This document shows, piece by piece, positions 50,635 through 62,600 of a stretch of DNA of 64,000 nucleotides. Position numbers and translations under genes: made by a program. The notes beneath the pieces are model-generated. The model was not told the origin of the DNA, made no database searches, and saw nothing but the letters and a program-made list of their open reading frames with translations. The number at the start of each line of letters is the position of its first letter. Positions within the stretch are counted from its first letter, which is position 1. This stretch comes from Candidatus Liberimonas magnetica (GTDB lineage: Bacteria > Elusimicrobiota > Endomicrobiia > Endomicrobiales > JAFGIL01): the NCBI GenBank assembly GCA_020523885.1, contig JAJAPY010000012.1:1-64000 (forward strand). The letters are read 5' to 3'.

Positions 50635-53600
50635 TTATGCTGCACCGAGGACGCTTTTTACTGAGTTTATGTCCATTGTGCCGTAGTTTTTGTTTATGGA
50701 TTTTCTTATTGTATAATCTGAAGTTACATCCAACAAAATCATATCTATAACTGCTGTCATAGACCCGGATATTCCTTTTACGCGGTCATTATTCTTTTCT
50801 ATTAATGAAGAATTAAAGTTGCCTCCAGAAAAGTTTGTTTTACTTATAGCATAGTCACCTTTATCTGTTTCAAGCTCCGCTGGTTTCATTTTAAACTGCT
50901 GCAGCAAGGCTTTCCCGATCATTTCTTCATGTAAAGGGTTTGTGAACTTATAGGTTCCTTTTTCATAATCCAGGCCCAATTCCTTACTCTTATTTGATAA
51001 TGCCTGCAAGATCAATATTTTTTCCGCTACAGCGGTTAAGAATTCCTTCTTTAATTCCAAGTTGCCCAATTCCTGTGACTGTTCATATATTGCAGAGTCG
51101 GCTGCAAGCCCTGAAGTTTCAAGAATTCCTTCACTTAAAGCTTTAAGCTGTTCAGGCTCAAGCTTGGGCAGGTCCTTTACGCTCCAGTTATAAGCAAGCC
51201 GCCTTGCTTTTTCGGGAGTTTCTATTTTAGCTTTGCCGAAATTTAACAATATATTTAAAATCAAGACGATATTTTTCTTATCAGTGATATCTCTTGTTGC
51301 GTGTAGCAATTTTTTAGCGTCCTGGCTGTGGAATATTATGGTATTTGCCAAAGGCAGGTATTCCATATATTGTTTTATGTTCTCTTTTTTGATGCCTTCA
51401 GGTATTTCAATATCAATAACAACATTAGCGTCGAATTTCGAATCTGCCGACAATTGGTTGAGTTTAACTATTTGCACGGGTTTTGGCGAAGCTATTCCTT
51501 CAGGCATGATTACCGAGATTATAGGATAACCTTTTAAAGCCTCCAAGAAGCTGTTTGCCTCTGTTCCCAAAACACTAAGGTCAAGCCCTACATCACAAAA
51601 ACCCAGGTCAATAAGCTCCTTAACTTTTTTATAGCCTTCTCTATTTTCTGCCTTATAATTTACATGAATTGCAACTCCGTATTTTTTAGCATTTATAAGC
51701 AAGGCTTTTATTTTATTTTCATCGATTTTCTTTTTATCCAAAGCCTGTTGAAAGATATCCCAGTCAACAAGCATCTGGCTGTTGCCGACGGAATTAAATA
51801 TGTCCAGCGTTTTAATGAAACCTTTTATATCGGAGATGTCCATTTTAAGTATCTTGTTTTCCGCCATTGTCACAGACACCGCATCGTGCTTAATAAGAGT
51901 TTTTTGTATGAAATCCTTTATCTTTATTTCCGGGATATTTTCTAATTTAGATGACGGCATTACTAACACTTTGTTTATGCCTGAATCAGACAAAGTCCAT
52001 TTTATTGTACCACTGGGATCAATATGGTCAACGAGCATTGCCGGTTTAAAGGGAATTTCTAATCCTGCTTCTTCGCAAACCTTTTTAACTTTCTTCTGTG
52101 CACTTTTGGCTCCTTTTTCGTTGTCAGTACCGCATAAATGCTTTAAGAGCTGCACAGTGGCCTCTTGCAATTTGTAGCTATCGTCAAATTCGGGTATCCC
52201 GAATCCATAGTCACTTTGTTGGGATATTTTTTTAAAGTTTATGGAAAATACCAGAGTACCGTCAATGACCCCAAAACGGGTATCAACCGGCTTACCGTCA
52301 AAACTTACGTTAAACTTCGGAAGTTTATTGCTTACCTCACTGTTCGAATTCGTGAAAATAACATGTGTAAATTCACCGTCATTTTTATACTTCCGGATAG
52401 TTTCCACAAGCTTGTCCGGGCTTACTATATGGCTTATCATTTTTGAATTTACCTGGCCTGCCTTAAATAGACCCAGAACTTTGGATATAAAAGACGTTTT
52501 TTCCTTGTAGGCCGGCCCGGTTTTTTGTGGTTTTTTAAAAAGGTTCAATACCGGTGCCGGTAAACTGCGCATCTTTTGAAAGGCTTTTTCTACGGATTCT
52601 GACACGTCATGTATTTCATTTAAATGATTGAGCACAGGGGTAATATGTACGCTGTGAGGCTGGCGTATATAATATGCCAATAAAAGGGTATAGACAAGGC
52701 TTGTGAGCTGGTCTACCAAAACCGCTATCCCGGGGGGAGCAAAATGGACGGCAATAAGAATAGGGATAGTAGTTATTAAAAGGTCCAGGGTGCTGAATTC
52801 AAGCCATTTTAATTTATCTCTGTGAGTAGCTGTGTCTTTTTCTAAGAGAGCTCTTGCTATAGGAAGGACAGGGATAAGGATATCGGCGATTTCTCCTAAA
52901 AGGCCTCTTATGCCTTCATCTTTCAATATCTGGGCTAAGTTCAGCTTGGGTTCCGCTTTAATTTCTTCAATGAATATCCCGCGCAAAGAAAAGTACAAAT
53001 AACCAAGGAGCGTATTTGCCACCAGAACGAACAGGAAGCTTAAAGGCCCGGTAATGCCGGCTGCTGTATAGAAAATAACTACAACTACGGTATTATAAAG
53101 CGCAGACCCGAGAACCGTTACCGTAAGCTGTTTGCCGAGGTTTTGTTTGTTAGAGAGTGAATGGCTTACTATTTCTGAAATGATGGCGATGACCTCGCCT
53201 ATCAGAATGCTGATGAAGGGTATATGCATCCCGAAAGGGAGCGTAAAAAAATACTTGCCCTCGAGGCTGGCAAAAACCTCTCCTATCCCGGGAGGAAGCC
53301 CGAATATTGCAATAGCTAAAGATACGGCGGTTATCACCCCGACAATTAAAATTATTTTCTTATAGTTATCAGGTACGGCATAATTTAATTTTGCTGCTTT
53401 TTCCTCTTGCGCAGGTGCAAAGACGGAAGGAGCAGGTTTTGAATATTCATCGACAATGCCGTAGAGCCATTGTAAAAATATCCTGTAGGATGAAATATCC
53501 AGTGCTTCATCCAAGGAATGGGCATCTTTCGCCCATGGGCCTATTAGTATTCCGTCAAAAACTTCGCCATAATGATTTCTTCTGACTGCCATGACTCCAA

Positions 53601-56600
53601 GCTCGGCCGTATCCTGGGCCGCATGTTCTGCATCAATAAGTACCGCCTCTTTACCGATTATTTTTTCTAATATAAGCTTTGCCATCCTTCCGATTTCAAA
53701 GTTTTTAGAACTGTCAAAGACGGCGTTCTCGGCAATAACTTTTCCTGAAAGCTCTGAAGTATAGAGACGGTTGAATTCATCCAGCTCCGGCTGATTTGTG
53801 CCGCGTAACAATATGTCAGCGGCTGCCCTGGCTGGATTACCTTCTAATGTACCGAGATTGATACTTGATTTAACTAAGCTGGTATCGCCGTACCTTGTAA
53901 GAACACCCCATTTCAACGATTCTTTTACAATAGCTGCTATCAAGCCCTGGATAGCATTATTTCCGCCGGACGAGTTGTATGCCGTTACTAAATCTTGTCC
54001 TGTTACAAAAATATCTTTATCTGTGACAGGATCTCTGCCAGTTTTTATTTTTACTGTGCTGATTTTTCTTTCTTTTAAATAAAGGTTTAGTCCTGGATCC
54101 GTATCTCTGTATTTCTGTTTTAATTCTGCATAAGCTTTTTTTATGATTTCGTTGGCTTGGTCAGTATTTTTGGCCCTGATAACCACTGTTGCATTTTCAG
54201 GTATGGCATTTTCTGCAAAACCGCCTTTAAAAAAGACTACCTCTAGTGAAGGTATAGCCTTTACAATATCAATTAATGCATTTACAGCGTTATTCCTTCC
54301 GGCGTCTATATCGCATCCTGAATGCCCGCCTTTTCCGCCCTCTAATCTAATTTCCAGCACAGGTGCAGCTTCATTAAGCGGGACAAAATTATCTTTTACT
54401 TCACCATTAGACGGAGTTTCTCTTGCAACTTCCAGACTAACTGACCCTGCCAAACCTGTTGCAATACGGGTTTCAGCATTTTTACCGAAATCAACGTCAT
54501 TATCAAGGTTGATGATATTTCTTGATTTAAACTGGCCCATATCTATTTTGTCTGCGCCTTCCATCTTTTTTTCTTCATCAACGGTTAAAGCAAATTCCAT
54601 ACCGCAATGAGGTTTATTACCTTTAAGGAGCTTGCCTGCAACCAGTAATATTGCAGCTATACCCGCGCCATCATCAGTCCCCAGGTTTGCATCTACGCCT
54701 TTTAGCCAGAATTTTCTAGTTCCTTCCCATATCATGGTTTTTACACGTTTTGTCCAGTCTCTGTCCGGCGGGTTTAACACCATGTCCATATGCGCCTGAA
54801 GCAGGAGGTATTTTTCTTCACTAATAGTTGGATAAATCCTGACAAGCAAATTTCCTGTATTATCCATAGTGAAAATGCCCGGGACACTAGGGTCTTCCTG
54901 GTCGATAAGCTTGCCGCCTTCTATATATTTTAAGCCCAGTGCCGCAAAGTTTTTCCTGAGATATTCTGCCATCTTTTCTTCATGCCTGGATTCGCAGTGG
55001 ATAGCTACCGTATTAAAAAAAGTGGCCCAGGAAACAACAAAATCCTTCAGTTTTTCATCTAATTTTTTCGGGTCTATCCGTTTAGCTGTAAGGAATGCAT
55101 TAACGACCTCTTCAGCCTTTTGTCTTGCAACGGCAACCGGCACGCCGTTTAAGGACATCTCGTGGATTGATAGCTGGCGTAGAATTAAGGAAGCAAGTTC
55201 TGCAGGGTCTAAATCAACTATGGCGATATCCTGAATCACTATTTTCCCTGAAGCAGGATCAATCCAAACCAGGTCTTCTACAGAGTTAAGCTTATCGGTA
55301 TCATGCACGATAGTAGTTTCAATTATTTTTTTATTGCCTACAGCCGTGGGTCCGCTGTTTGCCGAATAGACTATTTCCTCCTGGCTTGCATCTGTTTTGA
55401 TAATAGAATTAAGTTTAATAAAAAATTGTTCTTCATTGTTCCGCGCAACGGGAAGAGGAACTGCAAAGGCCTTTCCTTTTAATTCTTGCCCGGCCTTTTG
55501 TAAGATATATTCTCTCTCACCCAAATACAAAACCTTATTTACCAGTAAGCCGCGCAGTTCTTGGAGGTACGGCAGGTTAGCTTTGTCCAGGTTTCTTAAA
55601 TAACCTATCAGCTCGTCTTTTTTGCCGGTACATATAAAAGATGCTGTATTTAGCATATCAAAAAACTCACCGGCATCTATATTTGTTTTTTTTCTGAATT
55701 CTACAGCTAAGTCAGCTATCGCCAGGCTTGTTTCGGCGTCATCCAAGAGGCCGCGTTTTTCGTCTAAAAACCGTATAAGCATACTTGGATATTTGGGGTC
55801 GTTTTGCATAGCAGAAATTTTCTTTAACGAGCCGGGCAGTATTACTTCAAGGTTATATAAGAGATAGCAGTAATCCCTGTCAAACTTATTTTCATCATAC
55901 CTGTAGTTTTGTTCAAGTTCCCTGTTCTTTGATTTAAACGCAGTATACACTTCTTCGGTTAATGCTATTATTTCATTATGTTTTTCAATGCCGGATTTTA
56001 ATACCGTTTCTATCACATAGCTATTGCCTAAAGCATATAACAGGCCGGATTTACTATATATTTCAATTATTGAATCTGCAGTCAAGCTTGACTGCGGGGT
56101 TTTTTCCAGGTTATCGTGCAGTATTTGTGTTAATCCTATGGTTAATTCAGCGGCTCTATCAGGCCTGTCTTCATAACATAGTTCAATAGCTTTCCTGACA
56201 TCGCTGATACCAATGTTGTTAACATGGGCCTTTATTGCTTCTAAGGCTATTAAGCCGGCTTTATAAGACATTTCAGTTTGATAAGGCTTATAATTTTCAT
56301 TACCAAAACATAGATCAATAGCTTTCCTGACATCAGCGGAGGTAATGCCGCTAATATGGGACTTTATGGCTTCTATGGCTATCTGTCCTGCCCTGTCAGG
56401 CTCGCCTTTTAAACATAAGAAGTCAAAAGCTTTCCTGACATCGCCAGCGGAAATATCGTAAATATGGGCATTTTTCGCTTCTATGGCTATGTCAATGGCA
56501 TCATGGAGCCAGCCTTTTTTAAAACACAAGTCAATAGCTTTCCTGACATCAGTATCGGAAATTTCACTAATACCTGCCTTTATCGCTTCTACGGCTATAT

Positions 56601-59600
56601 GTCCGGCTTTATCAGGCATGTTGTGTTTATCGTCAAAACATAAATCAAAAGCTTTTCTGAGGTCGCCGGCTGTTATTTCACTAATACCTGCCTTTATCGC
56701 TTCTAAGGCTATTTTAGCGGCTAAAGCAGGCTTATCTTCAAGGCACAGGTTAAAAGCTTTCCTGAGATCGCCGGCTGTTATTTCACTAATGCCGGCTTTC
56801 ATCGCTTCTAAGGCTATATTTGCGGCTCTATCTGGATCGGGACCATAGGATAAGTTAAAAGCTTTCTTCACATAACTAAGGGGAATTTCACTGATACCTA
56901 TCTTTATCGCTTCTACGGATATATTCCCTGCCATACCGGGGTAGCCGTGTTCAAAACATAAATCAACAGCTTTCCTGACATCGCTGGCGGAAATTTCACT
57001 AATACCTGCCTTTATCGCTTCTACGGCTAGAATGCCGGCATCAATAGGCCAGTCTTTTTCAAAAGATTTGTCTATCCATACCTTGATATCGCCGGCAGAA
57101 ATACCTCTAACATGAGCCCTTAGCGCTTCTACAGCTATAGTACCTGCCAGAAAGGGGACTTTTCTTTCAAAACATGCGTTGATAGCTTTCCTGATGTTGG
57201 AAATATTGTTTATGTAATCACATATTTCATTGCTTTTTTCTGGTCCTGATAATTTTTGTGCTAATACCCAGAGTTCATCTGGTGTTAAATTTTCGGCTTT
57301 AAGTGGAGGGGCATTGGGATGTTCCATATCGTATTTTGCATGGGTGCGGATATTTGCGGCTTTACCTGCTCTTTTGGCAAGCTTGAATGCTTTGGAAATT
57401 GCAGTTTTGTGTATGAGTAAAGAAAGGAAGCTGTAAGTCCAGGCAGAATATGTGGCTGCTGTTATAGCTGCTACGCCCAATGCCATTGTTATATAACCGC
57501 TCTTATAGGCGCCAGCGCCTCTGAAATGCTCCCAATAAAACTTAAACGGGTTAAGCGAATCTTTATATTCAAGCTCTGCTATCTTCCTTGCGATATCCCA
57601 GGTTAGTTTTCCGTTTTCGGGTATAAGGTGCCTGTTCTTGGGAAGGACAAGAGATGCAGCTGCAGCAGGTTTAGTAGGCAGTGTCTCAGCAGTCGGCCCG
57701 GACTCTTCATATTCATCTTCCGTCTCCGGCTCTACCATATTTAGAGCTGTTGTAAACACAAACTTTCTATTAACTGCAATATCTTTTAACTGCTTAATTA
57801 TTGCTTCCCGGTTGCCCGGGATCTGGTTAGAGGCTACAAATAAATCAATGTCTTTTTTAGTTCCGGTTTCCTGCAGTATAAAAACCTTTTTAAGAAGGTT
57901 CTTGGCCAGCTTGTGCATCTTTTCAAGGTCTTTCTCATCTTCCAGGACAAAATCATAACGGCCGTTTTTGGGGATAAGAATTCCGGCATCCCTCAGTTCC
58001 TTTATTATGATATTGTAGCCCTTCCAATAGTCCTCGTTATCCGTTAAGGCAAACCCGCGGAACATCGTTGTTATGAAAGAAACGTATTCCTCTCTGGCTT
58101 TTTGAAAGTCTATTTCTTTGTTAAAATACCGGTCTCCGGTCGTATAAATCGAAAAAATCTCAGCTACGAGCTCTAAAATAACATCGAGATTTTTACCGAG
58201 TATGCTGTCCCTTGATTCTAACCCGAAAAGAAGCATGTGGCCTATTTCATGGTGAACGGTCAGGTCAATTAAACTTTCAAAACCCGGTACGTATTTTTCC
58301 GCATTGTTGAACAGGCTCTTGGCTATTTGCCCGATAGCATCGCCTATAGTCAATTTAAACAGGTTAACACTTATTATACTGGTGTTTTCGTCTAAATCCT
58401 CATCACCGGGGTGCGTCATGCCGAGGCTGGGATAATTACAGTAACTGCGGTCAAAAAATGTGTTATATAAAAGCACTTTTTTTGTTTGTTTCCCTTTTAC
58501 ACCGCTCCTGTACTTCTTAAGTACTCCGGCAAACTCCGGGTCATCTTCTGCCAGGCGGTCTATGGACGCTTCATAGTTTTTCAAATCCCGGTTTATTTTC
58601 TGTGCTTTATCTCTCCTGTCTTTATCTGTTATCCAGATATAGGTTTCATAAAACATCTTCTTTTTTGCTACGTCATCCGGAGTATAATCGGACGGGGCAA
58701 GAACAAAAGTAAAAGGCAGATCCTTGGTCCTGAGCCAGGCCCGGGATACATTCTGAAACAAAGCGTCGCACTTTGCTATATCTTTTTCCTTAAGCGCTAT
58801 TATTAGCACTCTAATATATTCCTTCATTTTCTTGTTTATACCCTCGACCTGTTCTGCAAGCTCAAGAGAATCGCATATCTTTTCTATTTCTTCGCTGTAC
58901 TCTTCTGCAAACGGGACAGCTTTCAGTTCCCAGTCTCCGTTGACGAAGTTTCCTTTAATTACCGTATAATGGCTTAAAAGCGCGGCATTTTCTTTAGGCT
59001 GGCCCGGATGGTCGGCTATATATTTTTCTATGGCTTCGGCAGTAAGCCCGGGCGGGTAGAGCCCCTTGCCTGCAAGATCCTTAGTGCCCCTGGGTGCCTG
59101 CAAACGATGCAATTTCTCGACCCGGTCACAGGCGTTCATAACATACTGCATGCATTCCCTGTTGGCTTTTGATAACCTTGAAAGCTCTTTTTGCTCGAAT
59201 ACAACCGGCACAAGCACGCTTTTTCCTCCGGAAGGTAGTGCTTTTATTTCATTTAGGTCCCATAAAGAGTGGAAAAGCTTTCCTGCTGGCCGGCTGTAAT
59301 AAAATGACGTTATGGTAATTATAAGCGTTACGATTACTGCGACAGGGGAAGAAAAACTGTTAAAGCTTGCCCATGCCACAGCTATGCTTAAAAGTAGAGG
59401 AGCGGCAAAATAGTTGAAAGCAGTGATTCCTATAACACCTATAAGCCTTGAGAAACCCGGTTCATGCGCTTTATAGAATTCTTTCGGATGCAGGGATTCT
59501 TCGTATTCTATCTTGCCTATCTGCCTTGCTATCCACCAGTTTGACTTACCTGCTTCTTTCCATTGCTGTACCTGAGCTCTGTTCTTGGGAAGGATTAAGA

Positions 59601-62600
59601 ATTGCGATTTAAATGCTGACTCTATATTTTCAACTTTTGTTGAAGGAAGCGTAAGGGGGGTATTTGGTATCTGATAATTAAGCATTGCGCCGGGATTTCT
59701 TTCAAATTCTTTTGTTGTAGCGATAAACTGTAAAAGGCTTTTTACTGCCTGTTCTTCGGTTATAGCTTCCTTAAATGTGGCTATGCCGCTTTCCGGATGG
59801 AGATCAGTGTTTTGCCCGGAATTTATAAGCGTCAAATAATTTCTGGGGAATCTAACCCCCTGGTTATACAAGTTATCCAAGGCCCTATTCATTTTTTCTT
59901 TAAAAGCATCGGTACCTTCCAGGTAAATGCCGTATCTCGTTAGCTGTGGCTTGAGACTATGTACGATAAACCCTGCTATAAAATTTGTTTTTGCCAGAGA
60001 CTCAAGCTCAACGATGTTTTCTTTAGGCTTATACGGGATTGTTATTTTACCTGTAGCTTTGCTGTAAATAAGAACCGGTATCCTTGAGCCAACAGCAAAT
60101 TGCCCCCTGATAAGCGCCCTAAGCAAAAGGGAATCGTCTTTATAAAATTCCTTTAGGTCAATTCCTTCCGGAACAAAAACGGTAATGATTCGTGTCCGCC
60201 TGTTGTAAGCGGAGGAAATATCTTTTATCTTAGAGCCCTGCATAACCTGAACCAGAGGGTGGTAAGATAAGTTTGTCATAAGCTTAAATTCTATTTCTGC
60301 TTCGAACTCGTCGGCTTCTGCAAGCACTTTATCCAATATCTTTTCGGCCTTTTCCTGCAAATTCTGTAGTTCCGCTGTATTGCTCTGATACTCTCCGGTA
60401 AAATATACACTATTAGTACCTGTTTGACGGGACTTAATAACTCCTTTTTCTGCAAGTATTGCAAGCATTTTATCTGCTTCTTCCTGGAGCAAATAGAACT
60501 CTTCCCTGAAAAGTTTAGGTGTATAAACCAGGCCATTAGCCATTTTGCCTTTCATAACCTCAATGATTTCGTCTATATTATATAAAGGCCTATATTCACT
60601 AATCTTATATTTGTCCAGGCCTTCAATAATCGATAATCTATGAATCCCGTCAACACTTATCGGCTGTTCGTCCCACCAATAACCGCGTTGTATAATACCT
60701 ATAAACTCATACAGTAAAGGGAACCAGGATAGATATTTTTTCCCGTGAGTTAAGGTCCAGTTAGCCGTTTGATATATGGTTCCTGCTGTGCCGTGGTAAT
60801 AATAGAGAAAGCCATCCTGGCGGTTTTTTAAAGAAAACAGATTCATGGCTGCATAACCTCTTCTTAAATAGAGGTATTGTATGACTGATTCTAAATCTAC
60901 TATTGATAATCTGGAGATGAACCTTTTAGAGGGGATGAATGTTGTTCTACCCGGGACATCCCGCACTCCAAAACGATTTTGAAAACCGTCCCAAAGAGGC
61001 TGTTCAACAACAACCAGCCTTTCCGGGTGCAGCAGGTCATCGTTCAATTGCTCAAGGATTTTTTTATCATAAGGAGAACTTGATTTTTGAAGTTCATCTC
61101 TTAGATCCTGAAGGGCTTTGATGACTGAATCCTTGGAAATTTCATTGACCTTACTTTTATAGATTTTAACCTTGAATAATAAATATACGGCACTTGGAAC
61201 AATTACTATTGCCGTAACTACCTGTTGCCAATGTATAACAAAAAGGCCTAAGAGAAAAAGGCTTGCGCCAGTAAAAATGATAAAAAGAGGATATAACTCA
61301 TGTTTGATACGGTAATTCCTATATTCAGCTCTAAGCGATTTTTCCTGAGATTTTGTCAATGGTTTATAAGTCTTTCCTGCAGTATCGGCAATTCCGTTTT
61401 CTTTTGATTTTTCCAAAGCAGTTTCAATTATTTGCCTCAGCTCATTTTCATCCGGTGTTGTAAAGCTATCTGCATTTTTAGCCTTGGGAAGCACTACGTC
61501 ATTCTTGTTGCCTGAGCGGAACCTATGAATATTTTCAAGGTACGTAGCCGACCAGTGGGGTTTTCCTGCATCACGCAAAAAGTTAATGAGTTTATCGAGG
61601 TTGTCTGAAAAATAATTATTTGAACGGCCGGTTAAAGTTACTTCGCTTCCAACAGGCCTATAGTCGATAGTGTCCAGAAGAACTTCAGTGCCGGGGTTTG
61701 TAAGGTAAGCAGTCAGGATTTTTAACAGGTAATCCGCGTTTTGTTTTTGAGCAACCGAAAAAGCCCCGAGAACATATTTTTGTTTTGCTGAAAGCGGTTT
61801 TTTTGAGCTGATTGTTTCTTTAACAGAATCGAAGACAAAACCCGGGATTGCTAACGAGGGACCGTTTGACCGGTATTTAAGCAGGCATATCGCGTCAAAC
61901 ATTCCCGGAGCAAAATCATCTTTATTGTTGAACCTGATTAAATCCAGAGGCGATGATTCTAAATGTGCCTTCCAGCCGGAATTTCCAACATTCGGAGAAC
62001 CGAACGGATAAGCTGATATCTCTACTCTATGACCCAATTCATTTTTATGCTGTAACCATTTCAAGTGGCCCGCACAAAGGTTGGTCAAGGCACCACCCAG
62101 GGAATGGCCTGTTACGATTATCTGGTCCGGGTTTTCAGCCTTAATTACTTCGATGATAGTGTCTTTAACCGCATTATAACCCCGGTTAAAACCTTCATGG
62201 ACTTTAATATCACCTGGTTCATCCTTAAGCCAGTCAGGGGTTACCTGCCTGTAATCAAAGTCCATTAGCAATTCGTTGATATTTGATAAATCCGTTCCCC
62301 TGAAACTAATGTAAAGCTTCTTTTTGCCAGAAAATCCTTTTTTAACTTTTCGGCAGATAAGCACCTGAATGTCATTTTTAGGGTCTTTTACGTCTATCCA
62401 TTCAACTTTTTCCAGGCCCTTAAAGGCCTCAAAATTTATTTTTGCCAGGGGGATTGAGCTGAACCTGCTCCGCAGATATTTTAGCGGATTAAATTTTTTC
62501 CATTTGAGATGTTTTTTAGAATAATCATTCCATTGTGATAAAGCACTATATTTTTTAAAAGGTTCTTCCGGGATATCATAATATTTATATGCAAGGTTAG

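Noticed and set aside
56120-57197. CRISPR or DNA satellite array
   Set aside because: The periodicity is a codon-phased protein repeat with degenerate DNA, not identical repeats with spacers.
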